From NCBI RefSeq assembly GCF_000275845.1, contig NW_006766952.1:77225-131319 (forward strand): a stretch of DNA of 54,095 bases, written 5' to 3'. A program made the translations under genes and the position numbers. This stretch comes from Dichomitus squalens LYAD-421 SS1 (lineage: Eukaryota > Basidiomycota > Agaricomycetes > Polyporales > Polyporaceae). The notes under the pieces are model-generated. The model worked only from the letters and a program-made list of their open reading frames with translations. It made no database searches and was not told the origin of the DNA. Positions 43,040 to 54,095 of the stretch are shown in pieces (position 1 is the first letter of the stretch; every line of letters starts with the position of its first letter).

Positions 43040-45208
43040 GCTCCCTCGGGCAGGATGATCAGGGAAAGAGAACGAGAACGCGCCGCGCGGGGGCGGGAAT
43101 CCGCATCATGTATTTATGTGCGCGCGCAGAGAACCGGCGGGAGATGAAGACAGACAGACGAAGACGGGAGGCAGTGTGACGGGGATACTGAGGCTGGGAA
43201 GGCCCGGACAGCGAACGAAAAAAAGGAGAGGGCCTATTGTAGGCAGTTCCCGCCGAGGACAAAGGAGGACGGGAGCTGGGCGAGGCAGGCGACCGGCACA
43301 GGAACCGTAGAATGGAGAAGCGCGTCAGTGGGAATGCTCGACCACATCGAAGAATGCCTGAAGCGTCGTCCTGGGCTCAGCTGCCCGCCAACGTCTCCGT
43401 ACAACAGACCAAGCGCTGCCCTCTTACAACGGCGCACATCGATATCTCCGATGCGCGCGCGCTGGGACTCGGCCTCTGACTGCGTCGTAATGTCAGCGAA
43501 CTTCCTGGTCAAAACATACCAATCTCGAACCTCCTTAGGGTTAGGGCTCGGGCAGATGAAGCGCTCGCTTGGCGGTGGTGGGTCACTGGGTGCAATCCGG
43601 CAGCCCCGACACCGGATAAGGCGGAGTAGTACTCACATGCAATAGTTCTCCGTTCTAACGGTAACCGAAGCTCGGAACGGCGAAACGTTCCAGCCCCTTG
43701 CAGTGCGAACCAACTCATTTCAGCTGAAGCTCCGAGCTCTGCCAATGTTCGCGTGCGTCATATATGTAGGACACGCGGATCCTCAACCAAAGCCAACATT
43801 GAATATGGAAGGTTCCAACGGAATGCTGAGGCCCTCCAGAATGTACCTGTCACGACGTGGGTTTGTGAGATGACCTGATGATGTACAAGGAATGTATTGA
43901 CATACTGAAGGTAATTTGTTGGCATGTGGATCAAGCGTCCTGCAAAAGAGCCTCGTTCACCACAGTGTCCCGCCTGGAGCACAGCGGTATCAATGTCAAC
44001 ACTCAATCTTCCAAATTCGTGTTGCACTAACCGCAGTAGACATGAAGGGAGGAGCTGGTGGTCTTTGGGGGTCTTCTCAATGGCAAACGGCCGATCAAAG
44101 AGCGCTGTCCTCACATGCGTTGCATACATCTAGGTGTAGGTTCTGAGGGCCGGCTGTGCCAACTGCCTGGAGGCGCATGGGTTCGCGCACCTCCGCAGGC
44201 GGATTTCGGTAGGTCATTAGGTCGTCCTTGGGTCGTCCAGCTCGGGATGATCGTGAAGGGCAGTGCTGGAACTGGATGGCCTGCGGGAAGGTGAAAGAAG
44301 GGTGATATGCCGATATCAAGAGGTAAGATGCACGAGGCAAGGTCGTGCACAGACAATAAAGGCTCCCGCGTTGCCTCGATCCCTCGAAGTTCCATAAGTC
44401 CCAGTCCTCCTGTCGTAGCGAATATGGGCTCTAAACAGACCTGATCACAAAGACGCACATAGAGAAGCCAAGCAAGACCCACCATGCAGTACATGTCTAC
44501 GTAAGTAGACACCAAAGAGGCACCATGCGTGTCCGGGAGAAGATCGGCATACGCAGAAGAATCGAGGGTTGGTGGTCGCGTACGTACATATCACTGCGAG
44601 GAAGGAGATGTCGCTGCGGCGAGCACCAGACTTGAGAGTTTTGGCTCAGCAGTATCTTCTGTGATGGTAGAAATTGTTGCAAGGAAGCCCCAAGGCCCAT
44701 GCTTGATGCGTCTTCCATTGCTGTGTCCGAACAAGACCGCACATATCGTGAACTCATCCTGTATCTTAGTTGCTTACACTGGTCTTTGCCATCGAACGCA
44801 TTCCTGGCCCCATCAGGCTGAATCTGTGCGACCATCTTGGATTCGCTAGCATGTCGCCACTCGCTGCGGTGTCAATCAGTGACCGGGAGCACAGGGGTGT
44901 CAACAAGCTACTCACCCCTAATGACCTGCACCGTGCACCACAACAAGGAGCATGCGACTGCCGTCAGTACCAGGAAGAGTGCACATTTTATTGTTACTCA
45001 GAAAACGCATGTACATGGGATATCTCACTTAACAGGACCCAGGGCCAAGGAACGCCGCACGTCCTGAAGGAAATTTGGTCTCATGGGTGAGAATGCTCGG
45101 ATAAGGACATAGACCTTAGTGCGGATTCATGGAATCCAGTACTTACACAACCGGCCGAGCACTGCAATACAACTTGCAACGTAAAGAGAGTAGTCACAAT
45201 CACATCAC
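43040..45208. other. long intergenic region, possible decayed membrane-protein gene
   Basis: About 2.2 kb without a confident gene. On the minus strand, short protein-like pieces separated by GT-AG-like signals include a hydrophobic run at about 45010-44935 (ALFLVLTAVACSLLW) and another near 45165. I could not connect them into a full frame with a start. The 44100-44840 ORFs are not recognisable. It may be a decayed multi-pass membrane-protein gene. Confidence 0.3.
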
Positions 45209-46483
45209 CTAGATGATCTTTGCCAAGACACCAACGAATCTTGCAGGTTCCTCCCAGTGAATCTACAGATCAGGTCAACAATCTCGGCGTTAGGAGCATC
45301 GGTCTCAATACGTGACTCACAAAATGGTTACCGCCTTCGAGCTTGTGAAACTCCACAGGGCGGCGAGCCTCCGGCGCCGCTTCTTTGTACTCACAATTGA
45401 GGTTCGCCACTGCCCATGCGACCTCCCCTAAGGTCATGTCGCACCAAACGACATGGACCCGTACCGCGGGCAAGATCTTCTTCTTTGCGCCAGTCCCATC
45501 GTCGTGCCGGCAGTCATACAACGCCCGCCTGACGTTTTCTCGGAAGACCTCGCGTAGCAGCGGCGACCAGATGACGTGCTGAGCACGCTCCATGATGGGG
45601 ACGTGCATGACGCTTCGTAGCTCGGATGTAGTCATCTTGAACGTCGTTGGCTGCAGCTTCGGGTCGACGGCCCCGGGACCCTCATGTAGCGCCACTCGAG
45701 GCGCGTAAGACGGCGTCTCCGGGATTGTGTCGGGGAGTGTGAACGGGGGATAGAAGGACGACGCTTGAGTACCAAAGAAGATAGCTTGTTCCTCGAGAGG
45801 AAGTGACCTGTCAGGTCTGATACTCTTGAGCGCAGGGGGAGCCGGGGTCCCGGCAGCCGTGCTACTTGGATCTGCCGTAGCAGCGTGAGTTCAGCCTCCA
45901 TGCCTAGTAGCACCCATGGCTGGTAAGCTCTTACCGTAGAGGATGAGGCTGCGCAGATACTCGTCAAACAGCTTCCTCGTATCTTCTGCGAGTCTATCGG
46001 CGTGGGCGAACATGCACAGCGAGTGTCCGTTGCCCCCAGACCATGCCAAGACCGAAAGCCCCCCAATGAGCACTCCGTGGCTACTCTCACTGATGGGGGG
46101 AATCTTTTCCGTGATAATGAACCAGCGGATGAACGCGGCTAGCTCAGACCCTCGCGCCTGCAACTCCGCCTTACGCGCTTCCAAACTGCCTTCCAGACGA
46201 TCGAGTTCTTCGTCTGAGTACGGGGTAGAACCAGGGTAACCGTGGACGTTGAGTAAGACCAAACGGATATTACTCTGAGTAGCGAACGGGATGATGGGCC
46301 TGAATCCAGCTGTAGTGATTGAGTAACCCAGCCAGCTGTGGCCATGAAGGAATAGATCGCACCGCTATGGAAACAGGTGCCGTGTATCATGAACAGTGTA
46401 ATGTAGTCGGTGGAACCATTCGGAACGCCACTGTCTTCAAAGTAGAGGACAGATCCTCGAGTATCAACAGGTGCGGTAGGCAT
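45209..46483 (-). CDS. alpha/beta-hydrolase, tandem paralog B
   Basis: Four exons on the minus strand: 46483-46363, 46309-45935, 45871-45321, 45262-45209; introns of 53, 63 and 58 bp; 366 residues. ATG 46483 was chosen because the upstream extension reaches only a GTG. Landmarks are HGTCFHS after the first strand (oxyanion region), a nucleophile elbow LAWSGGN with Ser131, WCDMT (candidate acid) and GGNHF (catalytic His). The last exon (HWEEPARFVGVLAKII) is small but completes the fold. The elbow is (A)xSxG rather than GxSxG. Substrate unknown. It has the same exon structure as 47055-48335 and lies 571 bp downstream of it in the same orientation. Confidence 0.86.
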
Positions 46484-47054
46484 CGTGAACGGGTGTATGC
46501 GGTGTGGGGGAGGCACTCCGGTAGTTCGGCGTCATATAACTGCGCATCCCAAGCGGGTGCGCTTCTGGAAGACCGTGTATACCATGATGATAAAGCTGCT
46601 CAGGCCTTCACCACAGAAGGGGTCCAATGAGGACTCTCGGCAAGATGCCGACGACGAAGCAAGGAGCGTGCGATAGGTGTCACCTGGATTGGAGAAGTCA
46701 AATCCGGCGGCACTAGACCTTGAGCTCTTGAGCCGAGTTTTCTCATCAAGGCGACACCTATGTATGACGTACCGCGGTGATCCCAACACGGCCAAATCCC
46801 AGCTCAGATACAATGCAGCTTATGACGAAGACTTGTTATGCGAAAGGGCAGGGGCTGCTAGAGAAGCGATGGAATGGATCGACGTGACGACTCCGTGCAA
46901 ACAAGGCGGCTCCGGAGGCCATTGCCGATAATATTCCCACGATCTCTTACTGCGATATCTCGCACGCAGACTGGCCCTCACTAATTTAAATGGTGTTTGG
47001 TTGCCATGCAAGCACATATCCGGGCTTGGTTTCGATCGATTACTCAGACAGAAG
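46484..47054. other. intergenic between tandem hydrolase genes
   Basis: 571 bp that must hold the promoter of paralog B and the 3' end of paralog A. ORFs under 105 residues, none recognisable. Confidence 0.6.
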
Positions 47055-48335
47055 TCAGGCCAGTTTCTTGAGAAGCTCTATAAACCTCTGCGGCTCCTCC
47101 AAGTGAACCTGTGCGGGTCGAGTCATCAGCGTGTGCATTCGGTCAAACTTGTCACGATATGAGATGGTCGCTAACACTCACGAAATGGTTAGCACCCTCC
47201 AGCTTATGGAAATCGATCTCCCTACGAGCATCTGGGTCTGACTCCCTATATCTAGACCTCAGGACCGCCACCGCCCACGCAAGCTCGCCCGCTGTCATAT
47301 CGCACCACACAACGTGCACCCTGACCCCAGGCCAAACCTTCTTCTTCGCCCCACTGCTATCATCAAGCAGTCTGCAGTCAAATAGTGCACGCAGGGCGTT
47401 CTTCTCATATAACGAGCTCAGCGTTGGGGACCATAATGCGTGCTGAGTACGCTCGAAGATAGCCGGATGGGTCAAGTCGCGGATTTCCTGGTCCGTGAGC
47501 TTTGCAGTGGTGGGCTGGGGATCGTTGAGCGGACCGCGAGGTACGTACGAGGTAGTGTCGTGGATACTGTTTGGAAGTGTGAAGGGTGGGTAGTAGGCGG
47601 ATACGGAGAGGCCGAACTGAAGAGCTTGCTCCTCGGGGGATGCCATGGGATCGAATAGCAAAGACTTGAGACCTGGAGGCGGCTGAACTCCTACAGCAGT
47701 GTGGCTCGGATCTAGAGTCACTCACAGTTCAAGGACACGTATAATTGGACTGCGTTATTCTCGCACACTCACCGTACATGATGAAGCTTCGTATATATGC
47801 GCCCAGGAGGGCCCGAGTATTTTCTGACAATTTGTCTGCGTTGGCGAAAGAGAATAGCGTTTGACTGTTGCCTCCGGACCAGGCGAGAATCGAAAGACCG
47901 CCCGATTTCTGGTCGCTCCCCGCCGTAGTGTGGATCTTGGGAATGTTCTCATTCTCGATGAACCAACGTAAGAAAGTAGCGATCTCGAAGCCCCGAGTCT
48001 GGAGGGCTGCTTGTTGATCATCCAGAGTCCCTCGAAAGAGCTCCAGTTCTGCGTCGGAATATGGTGTCGATCCGGGATAACCGCGGAGATTGAGTAGGAC
48101 AAGACGCAAATTATGTTCCTTTGCTAAGGGTATAAGGGGTCTGAAGCCGGCTGTAGAGGTCGTGCTGTCGTCTCAGCTCCCAATTGGCAGGGAGTGGAAC
48201 GGAGCGCGACGCACCGCCATGAAAACACGTTCCGTGTATCAGCACCAGAGTAACATATCCGCTGGATGTACTTGGCGCGCCGCTATCTTCATAATATAGC
48301 ACAGAGCCGTGGTCGTCGACTGCTGCTGTAGGCAT
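47055..48335 (-). CDS. alpha/beta-hydrolase, tandem paralog A
   Basis: Four exons on the minus strand: 48335-48215, 48150-47773, 47711-47182, 47108-47055; introns of 64, 61 and 73 bp; 360 residues. Intron positions and phases (1, 1, 0) equal those of the 45209-46483 gene. Motifs run in parallel: HGTCFHGG, HNLRLVLLNLRGYPGSTPYSD, nucleophile Ser132 in LAWSGGN, acid-type WCDMT and catalytic His in GANHF. The C-terminal exon encodes HLEEPQRFIELLKKLA. A tandem duplicate of the next gene with appreciable divergence in the cap region. No signal peptide. Substrate unknown. Confidence 0.86.
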
Positions 48336-48946
48336 TGTCTACGCAGCTGCGAGGTGGAAAAGAGAATACGAGGGTGCGGAGGCAATCTCACCGTCTTTGA
48401 GTTACCCTCGCGCGGATGTCCGGGCCTGCTTCCAGCACGGTCTTTCGAAGCGGTCTATGGCCACCGTAAGAGGATGTCCGGTTGATCCGGACGATGCGGC
48501 CTCATTTACAGTCGGACGAGGTGAACGTCACCCTGACGTTCCAGAATGCAGCTGCCTTCCGTCAGTCAGCCGATGCCGTCGGACATAAGCATAGCAGAGA
48601 ACATCCTCTACAGTGTGCCGCGGTGCAGACTGAGCAACCTCGAGCGGATCTATGCTGTGGTTCGGTAAGTGACTGTCAGCGCACCTATCCGCATAATGAA
48701 ATTGTCTGTTCTCTTAGCAAAGATCTCCTCACACCGGGAGTCGTGTGTTATGAGGTCGCCTGACAAATGAAGGATGAGAATACGGAGCTGACACTGTCGT
48801 CATGTATCCTCCCAAGCAATCTAAACAGTCGAACAAAGGCTTATTAGACGTCGAGGATACACGTATACGATATAGGCGCTCTACTAATACAATACTAAGA
48901 GACGAAGACTTAAGCTTAAGGTTGACCCGGACTTCCCAAGCGCGGC
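48336..48946. other. intergenic
   Basis: Between the 3' end of SMC6 and the start of the upstream hydrolase gene, both minus strand. Nothing coding recognised. Confidence 0.6.
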
Positions 48947-51900
48947 CTACTGGAAAGCCAGTACCCCTTGCCCTCGCTCAGGATCCGTCATGCGGTGAAC
49001 ACGAACCGTGTTCCCGACGTGGATGTTGTTCATGTCCTGGGGAGTGATGAGAATGTACTGCTTGCGGTTTGACGTGTTCGCAGTATCGATCTAAGCGTGA
49101 CATTCTGGTGAGCGGATTTGCGCTCGGAGGAGAAGCAACGGAAGCTCACCATCATTCTCATACTGATCCGACGGTTGACAGCGTCCATGAATACGTCGAA
49201 TTCGTCTGAAGATAGATGTTAGAAGGCAAGATGTCAACGAAAGCTAAAGAAGAGGAACGTACCAAGGCAGCGGATAGGACAGCCAATGGATTCCCAAAGC
49301 GAGAGCAGGAGGCAGATGGTTGAGAACGACTTCTCACCACCACTAAGTGACCGCGGATCCTTCTCTCGGGTGTTTGCCTGGGTCAGATTTTGGTCGTCGG
49401 TCTGTACCTATGTCACCGGGCTGGTTAGTGACTAGCTCCCCTAACAACAAGAGCGATTACTTACCCTGAGCTCGAGCTTTCCGTTTACATGGTCGAACAG
49501 GACCTTCCCGAAATAGCCACGGTTTGATAAGTGATATCCAAAGTACACCTTGCACCGGAGGGCAATGTGACGACGGAATTCGTGCCACCTCGCCAAGCGC
49601 GACTTGACCGACTTCTTGAGCGCCCTGTTCAGCGACATCAGCGACTTGAGTTCCCTCTTGGCCGTGTCGAGTGCCGCCTTCTTCTTCTGCAGCTCCTCGG
49701 CGATCTCCTCGATAGATGCGCCCTGTCGCCTTTCGCGCTCCTTCAACGCGGCCTGGACGGCTTCTAGAGTACGCTGCACGACATCGGCCTTGCGTGGGTT
49801 TGGGAATCGCTCGCAGTACTCGGCCGCCTTCGCGGTCCAGCTCTACAGTCGCTAGTGAGAAGGGAAGCCAAGATACACGGAGTCAAGAGATTCGATCACC
49901 TCAAACTCTTTCTGCACATCCTCAGCTGTCTTCTCCGCTGTGGCGAGCTTCTGACGTTCTGCTTCCGCCTTGGCCTTGTAATGATCAATTACGCCATTCC
50001 CGTGTATACGAGCTGCGACAGCGTTCGCGAGCTCATCCTGTTGAACTATTCTTAACTATTTTCGCTGGTGCAATGCAAAAGGAAGACGTACAGAAAGTGC
50101 TCGGTGCTTGTCACTGAAGTCTGCAATCTGAACGCGGAGCCGGTCGGCCTCAGCAATGAGCGGAGCCTGGTCCTCGTTGACCTTGGCTTTTTGTCTCGTA
50201 ATGTGCTCAAATTGCGACAAGATCGACTCCTTCTCTGTGAGTTGCTCCTGCGTACGATCTGAGCGAATATGATGGCGAGTCTCGCTGCGGACGACTTGCC
50301 TGAAGAGCATCCTGCAGAGCTTGAATATTCACGGGCAAGTCCTCGTTGAGTTCTTTCTGGAGGTCGCTTATGCGATTCTTGAGCTCCCGGATGCTACGCA
50401 GGCATCCCTGCTCTTGCGCCTGTAGGCTGTTGAATACATATAAGCAACAAGGTTAGTGGATCGAAACCACTTACGCTGAAGTTCTTGGCCTCTGCCCGAG
50501 CAAGTTGTGCCGTTGCGGTCAGCTCTGGGATTCGTCGGTTGATATCAATCAGCCTGCTGTTGTACTCCTGCTTTGATGCCGACCACCGCCTGCGAAGAAA
50601 GGTGAGCTCCAACCACAACTTGTGCGATGTGCCCTTCGATAGACATACTGCTTCTCAGCATCGGCGTTGCTGTTGCGGAACAGAACGTGACGGGGATCGT
50701 TGCCCTTCAGGCCCGAGAGGACGGTCGACTGACCACCTCCCTCACTGTTGCCAGCGATCAGCCAGAGAGACGGGTACGAACAAAGGTCTCACGAATACCC
50801 ACGGGAAACGGACAACTCTGTATAAGTCTGCCGCCAAAGCAACGCCCCCTTTGGGTAGACCCATGAGCATCTGATCTGCTTCACGACGACTGGGAGCGAG
50901 TAGCTGGTTCTCAATATGAGCCGTATTGACTAGCTGACGAAGGACGTAAGGATTGGACACCTAGGTATTCTCAGTAAAGCATCACAATATGAAGTGAATA
51001 TACACGAGTGGACGAACCTCCAGAGCACGAAGGATAGTCAAGTACTGTACTGGCGGCTCTCCCTCACTAAAGTCGAAGAGATCGACTTCTGAAATGATGA
51101 TCTGGCACGTGCGAGAGCTACGACGCATGCTGTGTCAACGATATCTCTAATTCAAAGTCTTCAGATGGCTCACTTGTTGCTCTTTGCCAGAATATCCGCC
51201 AGGGTGTTCCGGTCTCGAGGATCAGTGATAGCGAAGCTACCCATGAGCCCCCCGATGACGATCCGGAGCACGGCGCCCCACCGATCGGGCTCCTTCACTT
51301 TGACGTATAGCCCGAAGGGCCCCACGGGAGGCTGTCCGTACCATCTTGACTGACGGATCTGCTCAAGGACCCATTCCATATTGTGCCCGAACTGGGCGAG
51401 CTTGCTCTTCTCCATCTCACCACACCTCCGGATCTGCTCTTCGCACTCGACGATGCGCTCACGCATCTGGTTCTGCTCCTGCCTAAGCCGCTTGACCTCG
51501 GCCTCAGCACCCTCGGCCTCGCCGTGGAGGCGAGTCTTCTCGGCCACGGCGTTCTTGTGCTCAGCCTCCTTCTCCGCGAGCTCGGCATTGGCGGTCTGGA
51601 GCTGGGCGGTCGTCTTGTCGCGCTTGTCACGAGAGCGGGTCTCGAGGCGGGCTTGCTCCTCGGCGATCTGCTTCTCGAGCTCGGCGATAGTGTTGTTGAC
51701 GCCCGCGAGCGACTCGTTCATCTGCTTCTCGTCGTTACGAAGTTGTGTCAGCCTCGTCTGACCTTCCCTGATCTGTGCCTTGAGTTGGTCCTTGCGGGCG
51801 GTGAGGGTGTCGACGGTTCCGAGCGCCTCGAGCTCCTCCTCAAGCCTTCCCACCTCAGCCTCAACCTGGGCGCGATTTGCCTGAAATTGGCGGTTAGATG

Positions 51901-53453
51901 GAGATGAAAAGCGACGTGACAAAGCTACCAGCCTCCGCTTGCTTGACATTGGCTTCCGCCTTCTCGACCTTGTGCTGAATGTTGGCCACCTCCGTCAACT
52001 TGCTCGTCAATTCCTGACGTATCGTATGCGTTAGGAGCGACACAGCGCAGTGCATATGATCTACCCACTGCTTCCTTGGTCGCGACATGTGCCCAGGCGA
52101 GCTCCTTCTTGAGCTCATCAGCCTTGTGACGTTGCTCCCGTGCCATCTCAGCCTCCTCGAAGCGGGCTTGAGCTTCGCGATAGGCCTCTTCGAGGTCGGG
52201 GATAACTTCGGCCTTGCGCTTCAGGACCTTGGCCGTTTGGCTGATATTCTCCATGCAAGTCTGGTACTCCTCGCTGAGCTGACTCAGCTGTGTGCCCTTC
52301 AGGAAGAACTGCGATCGCGAATGAAGGGTGCGCATATGCCCGTGGACTACGTCAGCTTACCTTATACTTGTCTGCGGGCGATGAAGCAGAGAGGAACTGC
52401 CGCGCAGAATCTGGGGAGCAAAAGTTAGCTCGTTGTGGTCAGCGTAAGCATAGGAGCACACCTTGGGTCAGGATATTCATCGGATTGTCTACCTGGATGT
52501 TCATGTGGTCGCAAATGGCCTGGAGCTCCTCACGCTTCGACGAGACGGTTCTCCCGTCCCTGGCCTTGATCTTGTACGACGACGAGCCGTCCCTCGTGAA
52601 GCGGCGAGTGATGATGATGCTCTTGCCGTACTCCTTGGGCTTGTACGCCTCCTCGCCCTGGTTCTTAAGCTGCACGGAGACTTCGGCGACGCTGCGGAGT
52701 ACGGTTGGTGTACGAGATGGGTATAGAGAGGAAATGCTCACTTTTGGCCTTCACGGATGAAAGACTTCAGACCGCTACCACGACCGGTCGACGTAGCCTT
52801 GCCTCCAAGAGCGACGGTCAAAGCTGACAAGACCGCACTCTTTCCACCTGACAGAGACCGATGAGCGGCCTGACTCCAGTTGAGACATCCGAGCACTCAC
52901 TTCCGTTGTGTCCTGTAAGGCCGACACAAGTTACATACATAGCACACGTCAGGCATGCGTGAACTTACCGATAATGAAGTTAATCTGGGGACCCAGGGAG
53001 AATGTCAAGTACTTGTGGCACATGAATTGGGTCATCTCCAACGACTCAATGATGCCCATCTCCGCAATACCCTACATGAGCACAAGAAACATGTAAGCCT
53101 CGATCCAACTCCCACCCTGTCCCAGAAGTACGGAACGCACTCACCCCCTGCGTCTTCGACTTGTTCATGAGCCGCTCCCGGATCCTCTCCTCGTGCTCCT
53201 CCTCAAACTTCTTCTCCTCGTCCTCATCAGGCTCCGCAACGCCCCCAAGGTCATCGCCATCATCTTCCTCCTCCAAGTCGCTCCCCGCGGTCCGCGCACG
53301 TTCCTTCCCCTTCCCTTTGTCACTGCGGCGATGGGTGGCTCGCTGCTGCACCTCCTCCTCCACTTCGCTGTTGTCTGCGGTCCGTGAGCGCTTGGAGTAG
53401 TGCTCCGAGCCGCTTTCGTCGTCGGATTCAGCGACGGCTCGACGCTTAGCCAT
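48947..53453 (-). CDS. SMC6: SMC6, structural maintenance of chromosomes protein 6
   Basis: Twenty exons: 53453-53145, 53071-52969, 52912-52901, 52847-52742, 52691-52462, 52410-52361, 52308-52069, 52013-51921, 51880-51174, 51129-51018, 50960-50803, 50744-50649, 50589-50475, 50419-50300, 50247-50092, 50037-49900, 49842-49465, 49407-49263, 49205-49150, 49090-48947; 1155 residues. After an acidic N-terminus come the Walker A GHNGSGKS (138-145), a long coiled coil, a hinge ([12 protein letters not shown] ... GGLMGSFA), a second coiled coil, the LSGGEKS signature (about 1062) and Walker B ending [10 protein letters not shown] (Asp1090). SMC6 pairs with SMC5 in the nuclear SMC5/6 complex for recombination repair and SUMO-dependent genome maintenance. 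Oddities: a 12-nt microexon in Walker A, a GC-AG intron at 50248-50299, and a weak donor at 51920 (40-nt intron) that was needed to keep the frame. Confidence 0.92.
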
Positions 53454-54047
53454 GGTATGTGCGGGAGTCGCGAGACGCGTCGTGATCGTGTACAGGTGAG
53501 CGAGCGAGGACCCGCGTTCGCGACGCGTCGCGTTGACGCCTTGTAAACGTGGACAAACAACGGCCAGCACGTGCACCAAAAAGCGTGATGCTCGAGAAAA
53601 GGAGCTAAGTACACCACCGGGCGACTTCAGATATGCCACTGATATGGAAGGGGGACAGTATGGTCCGCATATAGTCACCGGTATAAGGTTCATGTCAGCG
53701 CCGCATGTAGCCGATAGGCAGCGCCCATATTGGCGCCATACCACGTACGACCCTTTCCCCATACCATGACCTTATGGTTTTCATATCGAAGCGATCGACC
53801 CCTTTACTGTCCCTCATTCATGTCCATACAATATCGGCTACCGACATTGAATACATATGGGCTCACATGGTCCCAACCCGCAGGCACATGGTGCGGCTGA
53901 AACTTGTTAAGTATCCGTGCCGCCTCCCGTACACCCGTATATCAATAGCGGCTTGACGAAAGAAGAGAAATTGTAGTGAGATTCAAAAACTTAGTTGGAT
54001 AGCACATAACTATTAACCTATCTTTTCAGGTGAACATAAGGCTTACA
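53454..54047. other. divergent promoter between SMC6 and right-edge gene
   Basis: 594 bp. An acceptor-like TATCTTTTCAG at about 54020-54029 just before ATG 54048 suggests a 5' UTR intron in the right-edge gene. Confidence 0.5.
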
Positions 54048-54095
54048 ATGGGCAGCTCGGACGACGAGTACGAACCCTCTCAATTCGTCGGCGAT
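54048..54095 (+). CDS. start of an unidentified acidic protein, cut by window edge
   Basis: ATG 54048 opens a frame (MGSSDDEYEPSQFVGD) that runs off the window. The preceding acceptor-like TTTTCAG and the divergent placement opposite SMC6 support a real start. Sixteen residues are too few to name a family; the acidic SSDDEYEPS start is common in nuclear proteins. Confidence 0.5.
   Translation, partial: MGSSDDEYEPSQFVGD

Noticed and set aside
1..54095. CRISPR arrays, tRNA, rRNA, prophage or plasmid features
   Set aside because: None seen; gene structure is fungal nuclear.

Overview
The window looks like a nuclear contig from an Agaricomycete (Basidiomycota), most likely a wood-decay polypore type. 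The evidence is very short spliceosomal introns (mostly 48-80 bp, GT...AG with CTRAY-like branch sites), genes on both strands, and families typical of this group: NIS1-like secreted proteins, divergent F-box proteins and Ser/Thr-rich single-pass membrane proteins. I found no CRISPR array, rRNA, tRNA or bacterial-style operon. All multi-exon models were made by eye from splice signals, reading frame and family knowledge; no database search was run.

Layout. 0-8 kb: the end of a Ser/Thr-rich single-pass membrane protein (cut by the left edge), a small DUF6914-like gene, a second single-pass membrane protein, a TA-flanked MITE and a Pro-rich unknown protein. 9-20 kb: the most notable region, six paralogous NIS1-like secreted-protein genes (three per strand), all with three exons and identical intron phases. 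They are interrupted by a C2-domain gene, two more MITE-like elements and possible relics of a Cys-containing gene. 21-34 kb: conserved housekeeping genes, namely a ZIP9-type zinc transporter, a SKN1/KRE6-type GH16 cell-wall protein, a 13-exon Ulp2-type SUMO protease and an F-box protein. 34-43 kb: an F-box-like single-exon gene, a divergent pair (FAD-dependent fumarate-reductase-like dehydrogenase and an SDR) and a third F-box gene. 45-48.4 kb: two tandem alpha/beta-hydrolase paralogs with the same four-exon structure. 48.9-53.5 kb: SMC6 in 20 exons, including a 12-nt microexon inside the Walker A loop and a GC-AG intron. A further gene starts at the right edge, divergent from SMC6.

How it fits together: the right half is mainly conserved nuclear and secretory-pathway genes; SMC6 and a Ulp2-type protease both belong to SUMO-linked genome maintenance. 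The 9-20 kb block is an expanded, repeat-interrupted family of small secreted proteins, the pattern expected of fast-evolving effector-like genes. Intergenic stretches of 0.3-2.2 kb are listed with what they hold.
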